From: Pseudomonas sp. MWU15-20650
Lineage (GTDB): Bacteria; Pseudomonadota; Gammaproteobacteria; Pseudomonadales; Pseudomonadaceae
NCBI RefSeq assembly: GCF_023242475.1
Contig: NZ_JALJFG010000005.1
Coordinates: 1-64,000, forward strand
DNA: 64,000 bases
Direction: 5' to 3'
The position numbers and the translations under genes were made by a program. Shown here one piece after another: positions 40,234 to 49,384 of this stretch (position 1 is its first letter; every line of letters starts with the position of its first letter). Under the pieces are notes generated by a model. It searched no databases, had not been told where the DNA came from, and was given only the letters and a program-made list of their open reading frames with translations.

Positions 40234-40686
40234 TCAAGCTCGGCGCATACCAATATGGGGAATATCGTCTTCCAGGTATTCCTCCCCGGCCACCACAAAC
40301 CCGTACCGACCGTAATAGCCCTGCAAATGCGCCTGGGCCGACAGAAAGATCGGCATTTGCGGCCAGATATCTTCAATACGCTTGAGCGCCTCGATCATCA
40401 TCTGGTGTCCCAGTCCGGTACCCCGTGCCGTTGGTGCAACGATCACGCGGCCGATCACCACATCACCGCCCTGGGACTCCGGGTCCAGTAATCGCAGGTA
40501 GGCCACCAGGGCATCGTCTTTCCAAGCCATCAGGTGGTGGGTATCACCTGCCAGGTCCTGCCCATCAATGTCTTGGTAAGCGCATTTTTGCTCGACGACG
40601 AACACTTCGCTGCGCAGCTGCAGGATGGCGTATAGCTGTTCCTTGCCCAAGTCGTCGTGGTGTTTGCAGACCCAATCAACCGTCAT
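40234..40686 (-). CDS. GNAT-family acetyltransferase (ElaA-like)
   Basis: A 150-residue GNAT protein of the ElaA type. It opens with the DLGKEQLYAILQLRSEVFVVEQ segment characteristic of ElaA. The acetyl-CoA loop is VIVAPTARGTGLGHQMM. The C-terminal AQAHLQGYYGRYGFVVAGEEY is typical of the fold. The substrate is unknown. It is a single gene between a REP pair and a divergent binding protein. Confidence 0.9.
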   Translation of the reverse strand: MTVDWVCKHHDDLGKEQLYAILQLRSEVFVVEQKCAYQDIDGQDLAGDTHHLMAWKDDALVAYLRLLDPESQGGDVVIGRVIVAPTARGTGLGHQMMIEALKRIEDIWPQMPIFLSAQAHLQGYYGRYGFVVAGEEYLEDDIPHIGMRRA

Positions 40687-40884
40687 GATGTGTGCTCTTA
40701 AAAAGACTGGTCATGGATAGTAAGCGCGGCGGGCGCTGCTGTCTAAAAACCGGATTTTTGTGAATGGCGTCAATTTGCCATCATTCTATGCATGCGCCAC
40801 TGGCTTCTTTGTGTAATCTGCAATGCAAGCTCATTGATGAGCTACTGTTATCAGGCCATCGCCTGCCCGCCAAGGACTTTGAGC

Positions 40885-41622
40885 ATGCCGCGATTTTCTC
40901 GTGCCGTTGCTTTGATCGCAGTGTTGTTGCTGGCCCAGCCGGCGTTAGCACAACGTCTGCGTCTGGTGGCGGATGCCTGGCCACCGTTTACCGATGCCAC
41001 GTTGATGAATGGCGGGCTGGCCACTGATATCGTCAGCACGGCCTTGGCTCGTGCGGGGTACGCCAGTGACTTCGAACAGGTGCCCTGGGCCCGTGCGCTG
41101 ATGGGCGTGGGCGATGGGCGCTACGACGTGTTGATCAATGCCTGGTACGACGATGCGCGCACGCAGCTGGGGCAGTTTTCTGGCGAATACCTGCTTAACC
41201 GCGTGCGCTTTATCAAGCGCCGCGACGATCCCATCGACTATCAGAACCTGGAGCAACTGCGCGACGAATCCATCGCCGTGGTGCGTGGCTATGCCTATTC
41301 GGCGGCATTTGACCAAGACACGCAGTTGCAGAAAGTGCCTGTGCATAACTTCGCCATGGCCGTGCGCATGCTGGCGGCGCAGCGCGTACGGCTGACGCTG
41401 GAGGATGAATATGTGGCGCGTTATTACCTGGCGCGCGAGTCGCCCCGGGTGCGCAATGCCGTGGAGTTCTTGGACAAGCCGCTGAGCGAGAACAGCCTGC
41501 ATATCCTGGTCAGCTTGAAGAACCCTGATCACGCGCAGATCGTCGCCGGCTTTGATCGCGAGATTGCCAAGATGAAGGCCGACGGCAGTTATGCGCAGTT
41601 AATGAAAGAGCATGGGATGTAG
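40885..41622 (+). CDS. Periplasmic solute-binding domain protein (SBP_bac_3)
   Basis: A 245-residue exported protein. The signal peptide (MPRFSRAVALIAVLLLAQPA) is cleaved after ALA. The mature part starts QRLRLVADAWPPFTDATLMNG, the first strand of an SBP_bac_3 fold. Start at 40885 after AAGGA; the open frame from 40792 is not supported. It is similar in size and layout to the 9508-10311 protein. No transporter genes are adjacent, so it may be a stand-alone binding protein. Confidence 0.82.
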   Translation: MPRFSRAVALIAVLLLAQPALAQRLRLVADAWPPFTDATLMNGGLATDIVSTALARAGYASDFEQVPWARALMGVGDGRYDVLINAWYDDARTQLGQFSGEYLLNRVRFIKRRDDPIDYQNLEQLRDESIAVVRGYAYSAAFDQDTQLQKVPVHNFAMAVRMLAAQRVRLTLEDEYVARYYLARESPRVRNAVEFLDKPLSENSLHILVSLKNPDHAQIVAGFDREIAKMKADGSYAQLMKEHGM

Positions 41623-41636
41623 TGATCCTGCGGGCC

Positions 41637-41699
41637 TCTTCGGGGGCAAGCCCCCTCCCACAGTTGAGTGCATTTTCATGTGGAGCTTGCTCCCGATAG
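41637..41699. repeat. REP pair
   Basis: A left copy, CCTCTTCGGGGGCAAGCCCC with CTCCCAC, and a partial right copy, TGTGGAGCTTGCTCCCGATAG. They lie just past the binding-protein gene and before the convergent yccS. Confidence 0.75.
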
Positions 41700-41703
41700 C
41701 GGT

Positions 41704-43887
41704 CTACGCCGCGCGGGTGTCTTTGATCAGATGCGCCGCCAACGTGCGCAACGGTCCCAACTGGCGACAGATCAACGCCAATTGCGTCTGCACCAATCGT
41801 TGCCCCTCATCGATCTCATCCGGCATTTGCTCCAGCTCTGCCGCCAAGGCTTCTTCGGCATCACTCTGAATCGCAATCGGTTGTTTGTTGGCCAGTCCGG
41901 TGGCGATCTCGTCGATGCTCGCCGCCAGGGTGTTGCCGGCACCGTCGATCAGATGCTCACGCACTTCGGCGGGCAACAGGGTTTCGCGATGCGCGCCCAG
42001 CCCCGACAAATAGCTGAGCAGGGTATGCGACAGCACCAGGAAGCGGAAACCCACATCGGCTTCCTTACGGAAGTGCCCCGGCTCCATCAGCATGTTGGCC
42101 AGGGTAGTGGACAGCGCTGCATCGGCGTTGTGCGCGTTGCGCCGGGCCAGGCGGTACGCCAGGTCGTCGCGCTTGCCGGCGGCGTATTGCTGCATGATCT
42201 GGCGCAGGTAGATGCTGTTGCAGGTCAAGGTGTTGGCCAGCACTTTGTTCAGGCGACGGCCCTGCCAGTCCGGCAGGAACAGGAACACCGTCAGGCCCGC
42301 GATCAAGCTGCCGAGCAAGGTATCGAACAAGCGTGGCAGGAACAGCCCATAACCATCACCCACCTGGTTGAAGCAGAACAGCACCATCAAGGTGATAGCC
42401 GCCGTGGCCAGGGTGTAGCGGGTGGTGCGGTTGATAAAGAACACCAGGCCCGCGGCAATGGCGAACATCGATTGCACCAGTGGGCTTGGGAACAGGTCGA
42501 ACAGTGCCCAGGCCACGGTGAGCCCGATGGCGGTACCGACGATTCGCTGGCCGAGCTTGCGCCGGGTGGCGCCATAGTTCGGTTGGCAGACGAACAGCGT
42601 CGTCAGGATGATCCAGTAGCCCTGGGACGGGTGAATCAAGTGCAGCATGCCGTAGCCGATACTCAGCGCCAGAGGCAGGCGCAGGGCATGGCGAAACAGC
42701 AGTGAGGTCGGCGTGAGCTGAGTGCGCAGGCGCGTCCACATTTCCTTGAGGTTGCGGGGCGAGCGGTCCAGCAGGCTGCTGTCGGTGGCGTCGGCCAGGG
42801 CGTCAGGGTTGCTGGCGTCGCTGAGCAGGCGGTCGAGGGTGGACAGGTTGGCCGCCAACGCGCGCAACGAACGCAGCAGGCCGCGCCAGGCCGGGTTGCT
42901 TTGGATGCGCAGGTGTTCCAGGGACGCGTTCAGGTCGCCCAAGGCTTCGGCGAAGCTGTCGTCATAAATGAACGGCTGGCGCAGTTGGATCGATTCGGCG
43001 AGGGTCTGGCACGCCTTGCCTTGCTGGCGCAGCAGGCGCTGGCAGCGGAACAGCACATCGCTGTGGAAGAAGGCTTCGGCCAGGGCGTTGTAGGGGTAGT
43101 GGGAGGAGCTGGCACGCTCGTGGATGTCCTGGGCCAGGAAGTACAGCTTCAAGTAGCGGCTGACCTTCGAACCCGGCCGACCATTGCCGACGCGGTGCAG
43201 GATGATTTCCTTCGCGGCGTTCAAGGCGGCGACGACCCGGCCGTTCTGCTGGGCCAATTCCAGGCGCCGTGCTTCCACATCCAACTGGCGAATCGGTTCG
43301 AATAATGACGACTTGAGCTTGAGGTAACGCCCCAGCTCGCGGAACAACCGCGCCAGGCTCTGTTGCACCGGCTGGTTGGAGAACAGCGCCTGCCACAGCA
43401 CTGACAGCGCGCCATACCAGGCAGCACCGGCTACCAGCAGCAGTGGCTCATGCCAGAAGTCAGTAACGGCGCCGCCGCGCTGGTCCACGCCGATCATGGT
43501 GTAGACCGACAGAATCAAGGTCGCCGAGGCAATCGCACCATAGCGCTCGCCCAAGGCGCCGAGCATGGTCAGGCCGAAACTGGCCAGGGCCAGGGCGATC
43601 GCAAAGATCCACGGGTAGGGAAAGAGCAGCTCCACCGACAGCGCGGCAATGCTGAAACACACCAGCGTCACTGCCAGGGCATTGAGCCGGCCTTGCCAAC
43701 TGTCATCGGTCTCGGCCAGCGCACTGGCGATAATCCCCAGGAACAGCGGGATCAGCAGCGTCATTTCATCCTGATACCAGCACAGCGCCATGCTGCCGGT
43801 GAGGGCGATGAATACCCGTACGCTGTAGCTGAATTTATCCAGCGCCCACAGGCGCCGCATGGACTGCTTGAACGAGGTCGATGACAT
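41704..43887 (-). CDS. yccS: YccS/FUSC-family inner-membrane protein
   Basis: A 727-residue protein with two hydrophobic blocks of about six helices each, at roughly residues 20-170 and 395-520. Each is followed by a cytoplasmic helical region. The N-terminal ALDKFSYSVRVFIALTG and the repeat-like HALRLPLALSIGYGM fit YccS, a relative of the aromatic-acid exporter AaeB. The transport role is inferred, and the substrate is unknown. It starts from ATG at 43887; REP copies lie upstream. Confidence 0.88.
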   Translation of the reverse strand: MSSTSFKQSMRRLWALDKFSYSVRVFIALTGSMALCWYQDEMTLLIPLFLGIIASALAETDDSWQGRLNALAVTLVCFSIAALSVELLFPYPWIFAIALALASFGLTMLGALGERYGAIASATLILSVYTMIGVDQRGGAVTDFWHEPLLLVAGAAWYGALSVLWQALFSNQPVQQSLARLFRELGRYLKLKSSLFEPIRQLDVEARRLELAQQNGRVVAALNAAKEIILHRVGNGRPGSKVSRYLKLYFLAQDIHERASSSHYPYNALAEAFFHSDVLFRCQRLLRQQGKACQTLAESIQLRQPFIYDDSFAEALGDLNASLEHLRIQSNPAWRGLLRSLRALAANLSTLDRLLSDASNPDALADATDSSLLDRSPRNLKEMWTRLRTQLTPTSLLFRHALRLPLALSIGYGMLHLIHPSQGYWIILTTLFVCQPNYGATRRKLGQRIVGTAIGLTVAWALFDLFPSPLVQSMFAIAAGLVFFINRTTRYTLATAAITLMVLFCFNQVGDGYGLFLPRLFDTLLGSLIAGLTVFLFLPDWQGRRLNKVLANTLTCNSIYLRQIMQQYAAGKRDDLAYRLARRNAHNADAALSTTLANMLMEPGHFRKEADVGFRFLVLSHTLLSYLSGLGAHRETLLPAEVREHLIDGAGNTLAASIDEIATGLANKQPIAIQSDAEEALAAELEQMPDEIDEGQRLVQTQLALICRQLGPLRTLAAHLIKDTRAA

Positions 43888-43999
43888 GAAGTCTGGAGTC
43901 TTCCGGGACGATGCCGCTAAATTGAGCCAGTAATGACGTCACGGCAAGCGTGGCGATCACATCGGTGCGCGAAAATATTGCGCATACACCACAAATCAA

Positions 44000-44090
44000 A
44001 TGTGGGAGGGGGCTTGCTCCCGATGGCCGTGTGTCAGTCAGAACATCTGTTACTGATACACCGTCATCGGGAGCAAGCGCCCTCCCACAT
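44000..44090. repeat. REP inverted pair
   Basis: ATGTGGGAGGGGGCTTGCTC with CCGATG and its inverse CATCGGGAGCAAGCGCCCTC with CCACAT are about 38 bp apart, upstream of yccS and after the flavoprotein gene. Confidence 0.9.
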
Positions 44091-44106
44091 TGTTTACTGT
44101 ATTGGG

Positions 44107-45285
44107 TCAGACAAACTGTGCGGCTGCGTAGCCCGACGCCCAGGCCCACTGGAAATTGAACCCGCCCAGGTGGCCGGTCACATCCAACACTTCACCAATG
44201 AAGTACAAGCCCGGGCTTTTCAGCGATTCCATGGTCTTGGACGACACTTCCCGTGTATCCACTCCGCCCAACGTCACCTCGGCCGTGCGGTAGCCTTCCG
44301 TGCCTGCCGGTACCAGTTGCCAGCTTCCCAGCTTCTGGGCGATATCGGCTATTTCGGCGTGGGTGTACTGCTTCATGGGCTTGGACACAAACCAGGTTTC
44401 CGCCAGCAGGTTGGCCATCTTCTTGGTGAAGATCTCCCCTAGCAGGGTTTTCAGCTCGCTGTTGGGGCGCTCGGCCTGCTGCTGTTGCAGCCAGGTGTGG
44501 GCGTCATGGTCGGGCAGCAGGTTGATTTCAACGGTGTCGCCGGGTTCCCAGTACGAGGAAATCTGCAAGATCGCCGGCCCGCTCAGGCCCCGATGGGTAA
44601 ACAGAAGGTTCTCGCGAAAGCTCTGGTCGTTGCAGCTGACCAGGCAATCGACCGAGGTTCCGGACAACTCGCCGCACAGGTCCTTGAGTTGGTCGGTGAT
44701 GGTGAACGGCACCAGCCCGGCGCGGGTCGGCAACAGTTCATGGCCGAATTGCCTGGCCACTTGATAACCGAAACCGGTGGCGCCCAGGGTCGGAATCGAC
44801 AGACCGCCAGTGGCGATCACCAGGGATTCGCAGCGCAGCTCACCCAAGGTGGTCTGGAGTTGATAGCCGCCGTCGACTTTGGCGATTTCTACGATCGAGG
44901 TGTCCAGGTGCAAACTCACGCCGGCCTGGATGCATTCATCCAGCAACATGCCGAGAATGTCGCTGGATTTGTTATCGCAGAACAGTTGGCCAAGCTTCTT
45001 CTCGTGATACGGCACGCCATGCTTGGCCACCAGCCCGATAAAGTCCCACTGGGTATAGCGGGCCAGGGCGGACTTGCAGAAGTGTGCATTGTGCGAGAGG
45101 AAGTTGGCCGGCTCCGTGTACATATTGGTGAAGTTGCAGCGGCCACCGCCGGACATCAGGATCTTTTTGCCGGCCTTGTTCGCATGGTCGATCAACATCA
45201 CCTTGCGCCCACGCCCGGCGGCGGTCAGCGCGCACATCAAGCCTGCGGCGCCGGCGCCAATGATCACAACTTCGGTCGAGCGCAC
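44107..45285 (-). CDS. YhiN/HI0933-family flavoprotein
   Basis: A 392-residue NAD(P)/FAD-binding protein of the HI0933 family. N-terminal VVIIGAGAAGLMCALTAAGR binds FAD, KKILMSGGGRCNFTN is the family signature, and GFNFQWAWASGYAAA lies at the C-terminus. There is no ATG at the natural N-terminus. GTG at 45285 is 7 nt from GAGGA and fits relatives; GTG at 45291 is an alternative. The cellular reaction is not established for this family. dbpA lies upstream on the same strand, 58 bp away. Confidence 0.88.
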   Translation of the reverse strand: MRSTEVVIIGAGAAGLMCALTAAGRGRKVMLIDHANKAGKKILMSGGGRCNFTNMYTEPANFLSHNAHFCKSALARYTQWDFIGLVAKHGVPYHEKKLGQLFCDNKSSDILGMLLDECIQAGVSLHLDTSIVEIAKVDGGYQLQTTLGELRCESLVIATGGLSIPTLGATGFGYQVARQFGHELLPTRAGLVPFTITDQLKDLCGELSGTSVDCLVSCNDQSFRENLLFTHRGLSGPAILQISSYWEPGDTVEINLLPDHDAHTWLQQQQAERPNSELKTLLGEIFTKKMANLLAETWFVSKPMKQYTHAEIADIAQKLGSWQLVPAGTEGYRTAEVTLGGVDTREVSSKTMESLKSPGLYFIGEVLDVTGHLGGFNFQWAWASGYAAAQFV

Positions 45286-45343
45286 AGCCACGTCCTCATA
45301 CAAATTCTGAATTGAAATACAGTCAAATGGATTAACGGTCGTG

Positions 45344-46729
45344 TTACAGGATCCGCACGCGCAGCGATCGGCCCTTGATCTTGCCATCATTCAAACGCTG
45401 CAACGCCTGCTTGGCGATCCCGCGCTCCACGGCCACGAACGCCTGGAAATCAAAGATCGCGATCTTGCCGACCTGGGCGCCCGGGATGCCGGCCTCACCG
45501 GTCAGCGCGCCAAGGATGTCGCCCGGACGGACTTTATCTTTACGCCCGGCGGCGATGCACAGGGTGCTCATCTGCGGCAGCAGCGGGCCACCGCTTTGCG
45601 GCTTGAGGTTGTCCAACTGGTCCCAATTCAATGGCGACTTTTGCAGTTGCTCGATGGCTTGGGCGCGGTGGGCTTCGGACGGCGCCACCAGGCTGATCGC
45701 GATGCCGGTCTCACCCGCGCGGCCCGTACGGCCTACGCGGTGGATGTGGATTTCCGAATCGCGGGCCAGCTCGACGTTGATCACCATGTCCAGCGAGTCG
45801 ATGTCCAGGCCACGGGCGGCAACGTCGGTGGCCACCAGTACCGAGGTGCTGCGGTTGGCGAACATCGCCAGTACCTGGTCACGGTCGCGCTGTTCCAGGT
45901 CGCCATGCAGGCCGACCGCGGAAATGCCCTTGGCGGTCAGGTGATCGACCGTTTCCTGCACTTGCTGCTTGGTAAAGCAGAACGCTACGCAGGAGGCCGG
46001 GCGGAAGTGCGCCAGTACCTTGGTCACGGCGTCCATACGCTCTTCCGGCGAGATCTCGTAGAAGCGTTGCTCGATCTGGTCATCGGAGTGGAACGCCTCG
46101 GCTTTCACTTGCTGCGGCGCACGCATGAACTTGGAGGCCAACTGCTTGATGCTCACCGGGTAAGTGGCCGAGAACAGCAGGGTCTGGCGGCGGGCCGGGG
46201 TCTTGCTGATGATGTCTTCGATGGCGTCGTAGAAGCCCATGTCGAGCATGCGGTCGGCTTCGTCGAGGATCAGCGTGTTCAAACCGTCCAGCACCAGCGA
46301 GCCCTTGCGCAAGTGCTGTTGGATGCGACCCGGGGTGCCGACGATCACGTGGGCGCCATGTTCCAGGGAGGCGATCTGCGGGCCGAGGGACACGCCACCG
46401 CACAGGGTCAGCACCTTGATGTTGTCTTCGGCCCGGGCCAGGCGACGGATTTCCTTGGCGACCTGGTCGGCCAGCTCACGGGTCGGGCACATCACCAGGG
46501 CCTGGCAGCCGAAGTAACGCGGGTTGATCGGGTTCAACAGGCCGATGCCGAATGCAGCGGTCTTGCCGCTGCCGGTCTTGGCCTGGGCAATCAGGTCCAG
46601 CCCTTTGAGGATCACCGGCAAGCTTTGCGCCTGGATCTGCGTCATCTCGACATAACCCAGCGAGTCGAGGTTAGCCAGCATGGCGGCGGACAGGGGCAAA
46701 GTATTAAAAGCGGTGGCGATGGTAGTCAC
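45344..46729 (-). CDS. dbpA: ATP-dependent RNA helicase DbpA
   Basis: A 461-residue DEAD-box helicase of 50S ribosome assembly. Helicase motifs AKTGSGKT, PTRELA, DEAD, SAT and HRVGRTGRAGE are present. The C-terminal about 75 residues (GDILGALTGEAGIPGAQVGK and on) form the DbpA RNA-binding domain that recognises hairpin 92 of 23S rRNA. The only start that fits relatives is GTG at 46729 (VTTIATAFNTLPL), with a weak ribosome-binding site. Expression may therefore be low. Confidence 0.94.
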   Translation of the reverse strand: MTTIATAFNTLPLSAAMLANLDSLGYVEMTQIQAQSLPVILKGLDLIAQAKTGSGKTAAFGIGLLNPINPRYFGCQALVMCPTRELADQVAKEIRRLARAEDNIKVLTLCGGVSLGPQIASLEHGAHVIVGTPGRIQQHLRKGSLVLDGLNTLILDEADRMLDMGFYDAIEDIISKTPARRQTLLFSATYPVSIKQLASKFMRAPQQVKAEAFHSDDQIEQRFYEISPEERMDAVTKVLAHFRPASCVAFCFTKQQVQETVDHLTAKGISAVGLHGDLEQRDRDQVLAMFANRSTSVLVATDVAARGLDIDSLDMVINVELARDSEIHIHRVGRTGRAGETGIAISLVAPSEAHRAQAIEQLQKSPLNWDQLDNLKPQSGGPLLPQMSTLCIAAGRKDKVRPGDILGALTGEAGIPGAQVGKIAIFDFQAFVAVERGIAKQALQRLNDGKIKGRSLRVRIL

Positions 46730-46811
46730 GGGACTGGCTCTGCAAAACAAAATGTCGCGCAGTGTACCAGTCTCGTGGGATTTTCCCTGCAAGTTCTAGA
46801 CGAGACGCTTG

Positions 46812-48239
46812 TTAATGCTCAAGGTCGTGCTCGCGGCTGACCGTCCGTTTACCGTCGGTTGGCGACAATTGGAGGAAGATCGCTGCAGCCAGCATGGCCA
46901 TGACGCCAACCGTGAGGAAGGTCAACTGGAACGCGCCGAGCACGGTACTCACGCCGTCGTTGCCTGCCTCGGCGGTAAAACCGCCAAGCAGTGCGCCGGC
47001 ACAGGCAACCCCCAGGCTCAGGGACAATTGCGCCACCACCGATAACAAGCTGTTGCCGCTGCTGGCCTGGGCGTCGTCGAGGTCAATCAGGGTCACGGTG
47101 TTCATCGCGGTAAATTGCAGGGAGTTGATCGCTCCCAGCACTGCCAGCATGCACAGCAGCAGCGGGTAGGGCGTGTGTTCGCTGACCAGGCCCATGCTGG
47201 CGAGCATGATGCCAAGCAACAGCGTATTGCCGGTCAGCACGACGCGATAGCCCAGGCGCTCGATCAACGTACGGGCGATGGATTTGGCAAACATCGCCGC
47301 CGCCGCCAGCGGCAGCATGCTCATCCCGGCTTCCGACGGTGAATAACCCAGCGCCACCTGCAACAGCAGCGGCACCAGGAACGGCAAGGCGCCGCTGCCC
47401 AGCCGTGCAAACAGGTTCCCGAGAATGCCCACGGCAAAGGTGCGCGTCTTGAACAGTACCGGCGAAAACAAGGGACTATCGATATGCCCGGCCCGCAGCC
47501 AATACGCCGCCAGGCAGGCCAGGCCACCGAACAGCAGCAGCATGACGCGCAGGTGCGGCAGGTGCAGTTCGCCCAAGCCTTCCATCGCGATGGTGATCAG
47601 CACCATCGCCGCGCCAAACAGCACAAACCCCATGCTGTCAAAGCGCGTGCGCTCGCTGCCACGCAGGTCGGGAATCAGCTTCCACACGGCATAGCAGCCG
47701 ATCATGCCCACCGGCAGGTTGATCAGGAAGATCCAGTGCCAGGTCAGGTATTGCACCATCCAGCCGCCCATGGTCGGGCCAAGCAGCGGGCCGAGCAGGC
47801 CGGGAATGGTAATGAAGCCCATGATTCGCACCAGCTCGGAGCGAGGGTAGGCACGCAGTACGACTAAACGCCCGACCGGCAGCATCAATGCGCCGCCCAA
47901 CCCCTGGATCACCCGGGCGCCGACCAACATGGTCAAGCTGCTGGACAGGGCGCAGAGCAGTGAGCCGATGCTGAATAGCATGATCGCGCCAAAGAAGATT
48001 TTTTTGGTGCCGAAGCGGTCGGCGACCCAGCCCGAGGCTGGGATCAGCAAGGCGACGGTGAGCATGTAGGCGATGATCACGCCTTGCATGCGCAGTGGGT
48101 TTTCCGCGAGGTCCCGGGCCATGGCCGGTAGTGCTGTGTTGAGAATCGTCCCATCCAGCGACTGCATGAAGAAGGCAATCGCCACCACCCAGGGGAGCCA
48201 GCGGGCGGTCTTGGCATCGAGAGGGGCGCGAGTTGGCAT
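46812..48239 (-). CDS. mdtD: DHA2-type MFS multidrug transporter MdtD
   Basis: A 475-residue major facilitator protein with about 14 predicted membrane helices. SLDGTILNTALPAMARDL is the first-helix motif of the DHA2 family. GARVIQGLGGALMLPVGRLV and GPLLGPTMGGW (motif C of drug/proton antiporters) follow. Overall it resembles MdtD. It is not in a bae/mdt cluster. It starts after AAGGG and lies 34 bp downstream of the rhlA homologue on the same strand; the two could be one transcript. Confidence 0.88.
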   Translation of the reverse strand: MPTRAPLDAKTARWLPWVVAIAFFMQSLDGTILNTALPAMARDLAENPLRMQGVIIAYMLTVALLIPASGWVADRFGTKKIFFGAIMLFSIGSLLCALSSSLTMLVGARVIQGLGGALMLPVGRLVVLRAYPRSELVRIMGFITIPGLLGPLLGPTMGGWMVQYLTWHWIFLINLPVGMIGCYAVWKLIPDLRGSERTRFDSMGFVLFGAAMVLITIAMEGLGELHLPHLRVMLLLFGGLACLAAYWLRAGHIDSPLFSPVLFKTRTFAVGILGNLFARLGSGALPFLVPLLLQVALGYSPSEAGMSMLPLAAAAMFAKSIARTLIERLGYRVVLTGNTLLLGIMLASMGLVSEHTPYPLLLCMLAVLGAINSLQFTAMNTVTLIDLDDAQASSGNSLLSVVAQLSLSLGVACAGALLGGFTAEAGNDGVSTVLGAFQLTFLTVGVMAMLAAAIFLQLSPTDGKRTVSREHDLEH

Positions 48240-48273
48240 GGGAACCCTTTTGTTAGCAGGCTATGTGTCGCGA

Positions 48274-49164
48274 TTATGCGCCATTCGTCGCTCCTTTTCC
48301 CACTGGCTGTTCGTCTAAATCTGATAACGCTGCGTGCTTTCCTACCAAGAAATCCAGTAGCGCACGGTGCACCGCCAACGCCGCCTCGCGGGACTCCAAG
48401 TCCAACAAATGGCCGGTATGTTCGGCGACGGCAAAGCTGCTGCGGCCCACGTTGTGTTTGAACAGCCGGGCCTCGGCGGCCGGCGTGTACTCATCCAGTG
48501 CGCCGTTGAGGAAATGCACCGGCGTTTCGATTTGGGTGAGCGCCGGCAGGTAGTTGCCATCCCCCAGTGCCAGTACCTGATGGATATGGAAACGCGCCTG
48601 GCGGTATTCGGTAGTGGCCATTGTCGACAGGTGCCGATGGTTATTGCGCTTGAGGCGCGGTGACAAGTATTTGCCGACCGTCTCGTTGAGCAAATGGCCG
48701 ACGGCAGATTTGTCGTCGGCCTCGATCAGCACGCGCACACGTTCCACGTAGTCGAGCATTGCCTGGTTGAGGTTGGGCGCCAGGGCCATTACCACCGAGC
48801 TTTCGATGGAGGGCGGGTTGTGGGCCAGGGTCAGCAGCGTGGAGATGCCGCCCCAGGAGGCCGACACCAGATGGTTGACCTCAAAGCGCTCCACCAGCGC
48901 GCGGAGCATTTGCACCTCGTCGTCCTTGGTCACCAGGTCGAGGTCGGTGTTGTGCTCGCGTGAATAGCCGGAGAACGGCAGGTCGAACAGCAGCACATTG
49001 AAATGCTCGGCCAGGCATTTGCTGGTACGGGCGAATGAACGCGTGGTGGACAGTGCCCCATTGACCATCAAGAGGGTCTTCTTTTCCGAATCCTTTCCTA
49101 GTTGCTCAACATGAACGTTGTAGTGCTTGAACAGCCTTTCAATGACAAAACTTCCATGGTTCAT
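48274..49164 (-). CDS. rhlA: RhlA-like 3-(3-hydroxyalkanoyloxy)alkanoate synthase
   Basis: A 296-residue alpha/beta hydrolase matching RhlA of P. aeruginosa (295 residues) across its length: [18 protein letters not shown], then [16 protein letters not shown], and [16 protein letters not shown]. The catalytic triad is Ser103 (SASWGG), Asp224 (ALDEYT) and His252 ([10 protein letters not shown]), equal to Ser102, Asp223 and His251 of RhlA. RhlA joins two 3-hydroxyacyl units to HAA, the lipid part of rhamnolipid. No rhlB, rhlR or rhlI is nearby, so HAA itself may be the product. PhaG is less likely, since the sequence is closer to RhlA. Confidence 0.88.
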   Translation of the reverse strand: MNHGSFVIERLFKHYNVHVEQLGKDSEKKTLLMVNGALSTTRSFARTSKCLAEHFNVLLFDLPFSGYSREHNTDLDLVTKDDEVQMLRALVERFEVNHLVSASWGGISTLLTLAHNPPSIESSVVMALAPNLNQAMLDYVERVRVLIEADDKSAVGHLLNETVGKYLSPRLKRNNHRHLSTMATTEYRQARFHIHQVLALGDGNYLPALTQIETPVHFLNGALDEYTPAAEARLFKHNVGRSSFAVAEHTGHLLDLESREAALAVHRALLDFLVGKHAALSDLDEQPVGKGATNGA

Positions 49165-49260
49165 GTCAACGCTCCAGCTTGCCTTTCCCGGGCAAGGTCA
49201 TGCTCTCGTGGGTGAGGTGGCGTGGTGCCACTAACCGTTATAACGAGGTTTTTTGCAGAC
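49165..49260 (-). promoter_or_regulatory. rhlA promoter region with inverted repeats
   Basis: Upstream of rhlA lie CTTGCC-N7-GGCAAG (49178-49196) and the palindrome GTGGC-GTGGT-GCCAC (49217-49231). A -10-like TATAAC on the minus strand lies within GTTATAAC (49237-49244). No lux-type box typical of P. aeruginosa rhlA is evident. Confidence 0.4.
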
Positions 49261-49346
49261 GACAACAGGCTGCCCGTGCAGACTGGGAGGAAGAGAATTT
49301 ACGGTAGGGCGGGTCGAAACCGAGATGTCTGAAATCAGCACAAGAC

Positions 49347-49376
49347 AATGTGGGAGGGGCAAGCCCCCTCCCACAG
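49347..49376. repeat. REP hairpin
   Basis: AATGTGGGAGGGGCAAGCCC with CCTCCCACA, just past the stop of the TldE-like gene. Confidence 0.85.
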
Positions 49377-49384
49377 GGGGGTAT

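Noticed and set aside
48274..49164. PhaG (hydroxyacyl transferase) annotation
   Set aside because: The sequence follows RhlA in segments where RhlA and PhaG differ, such as [18 protein letters not shown] and [16 protein letters not shown].
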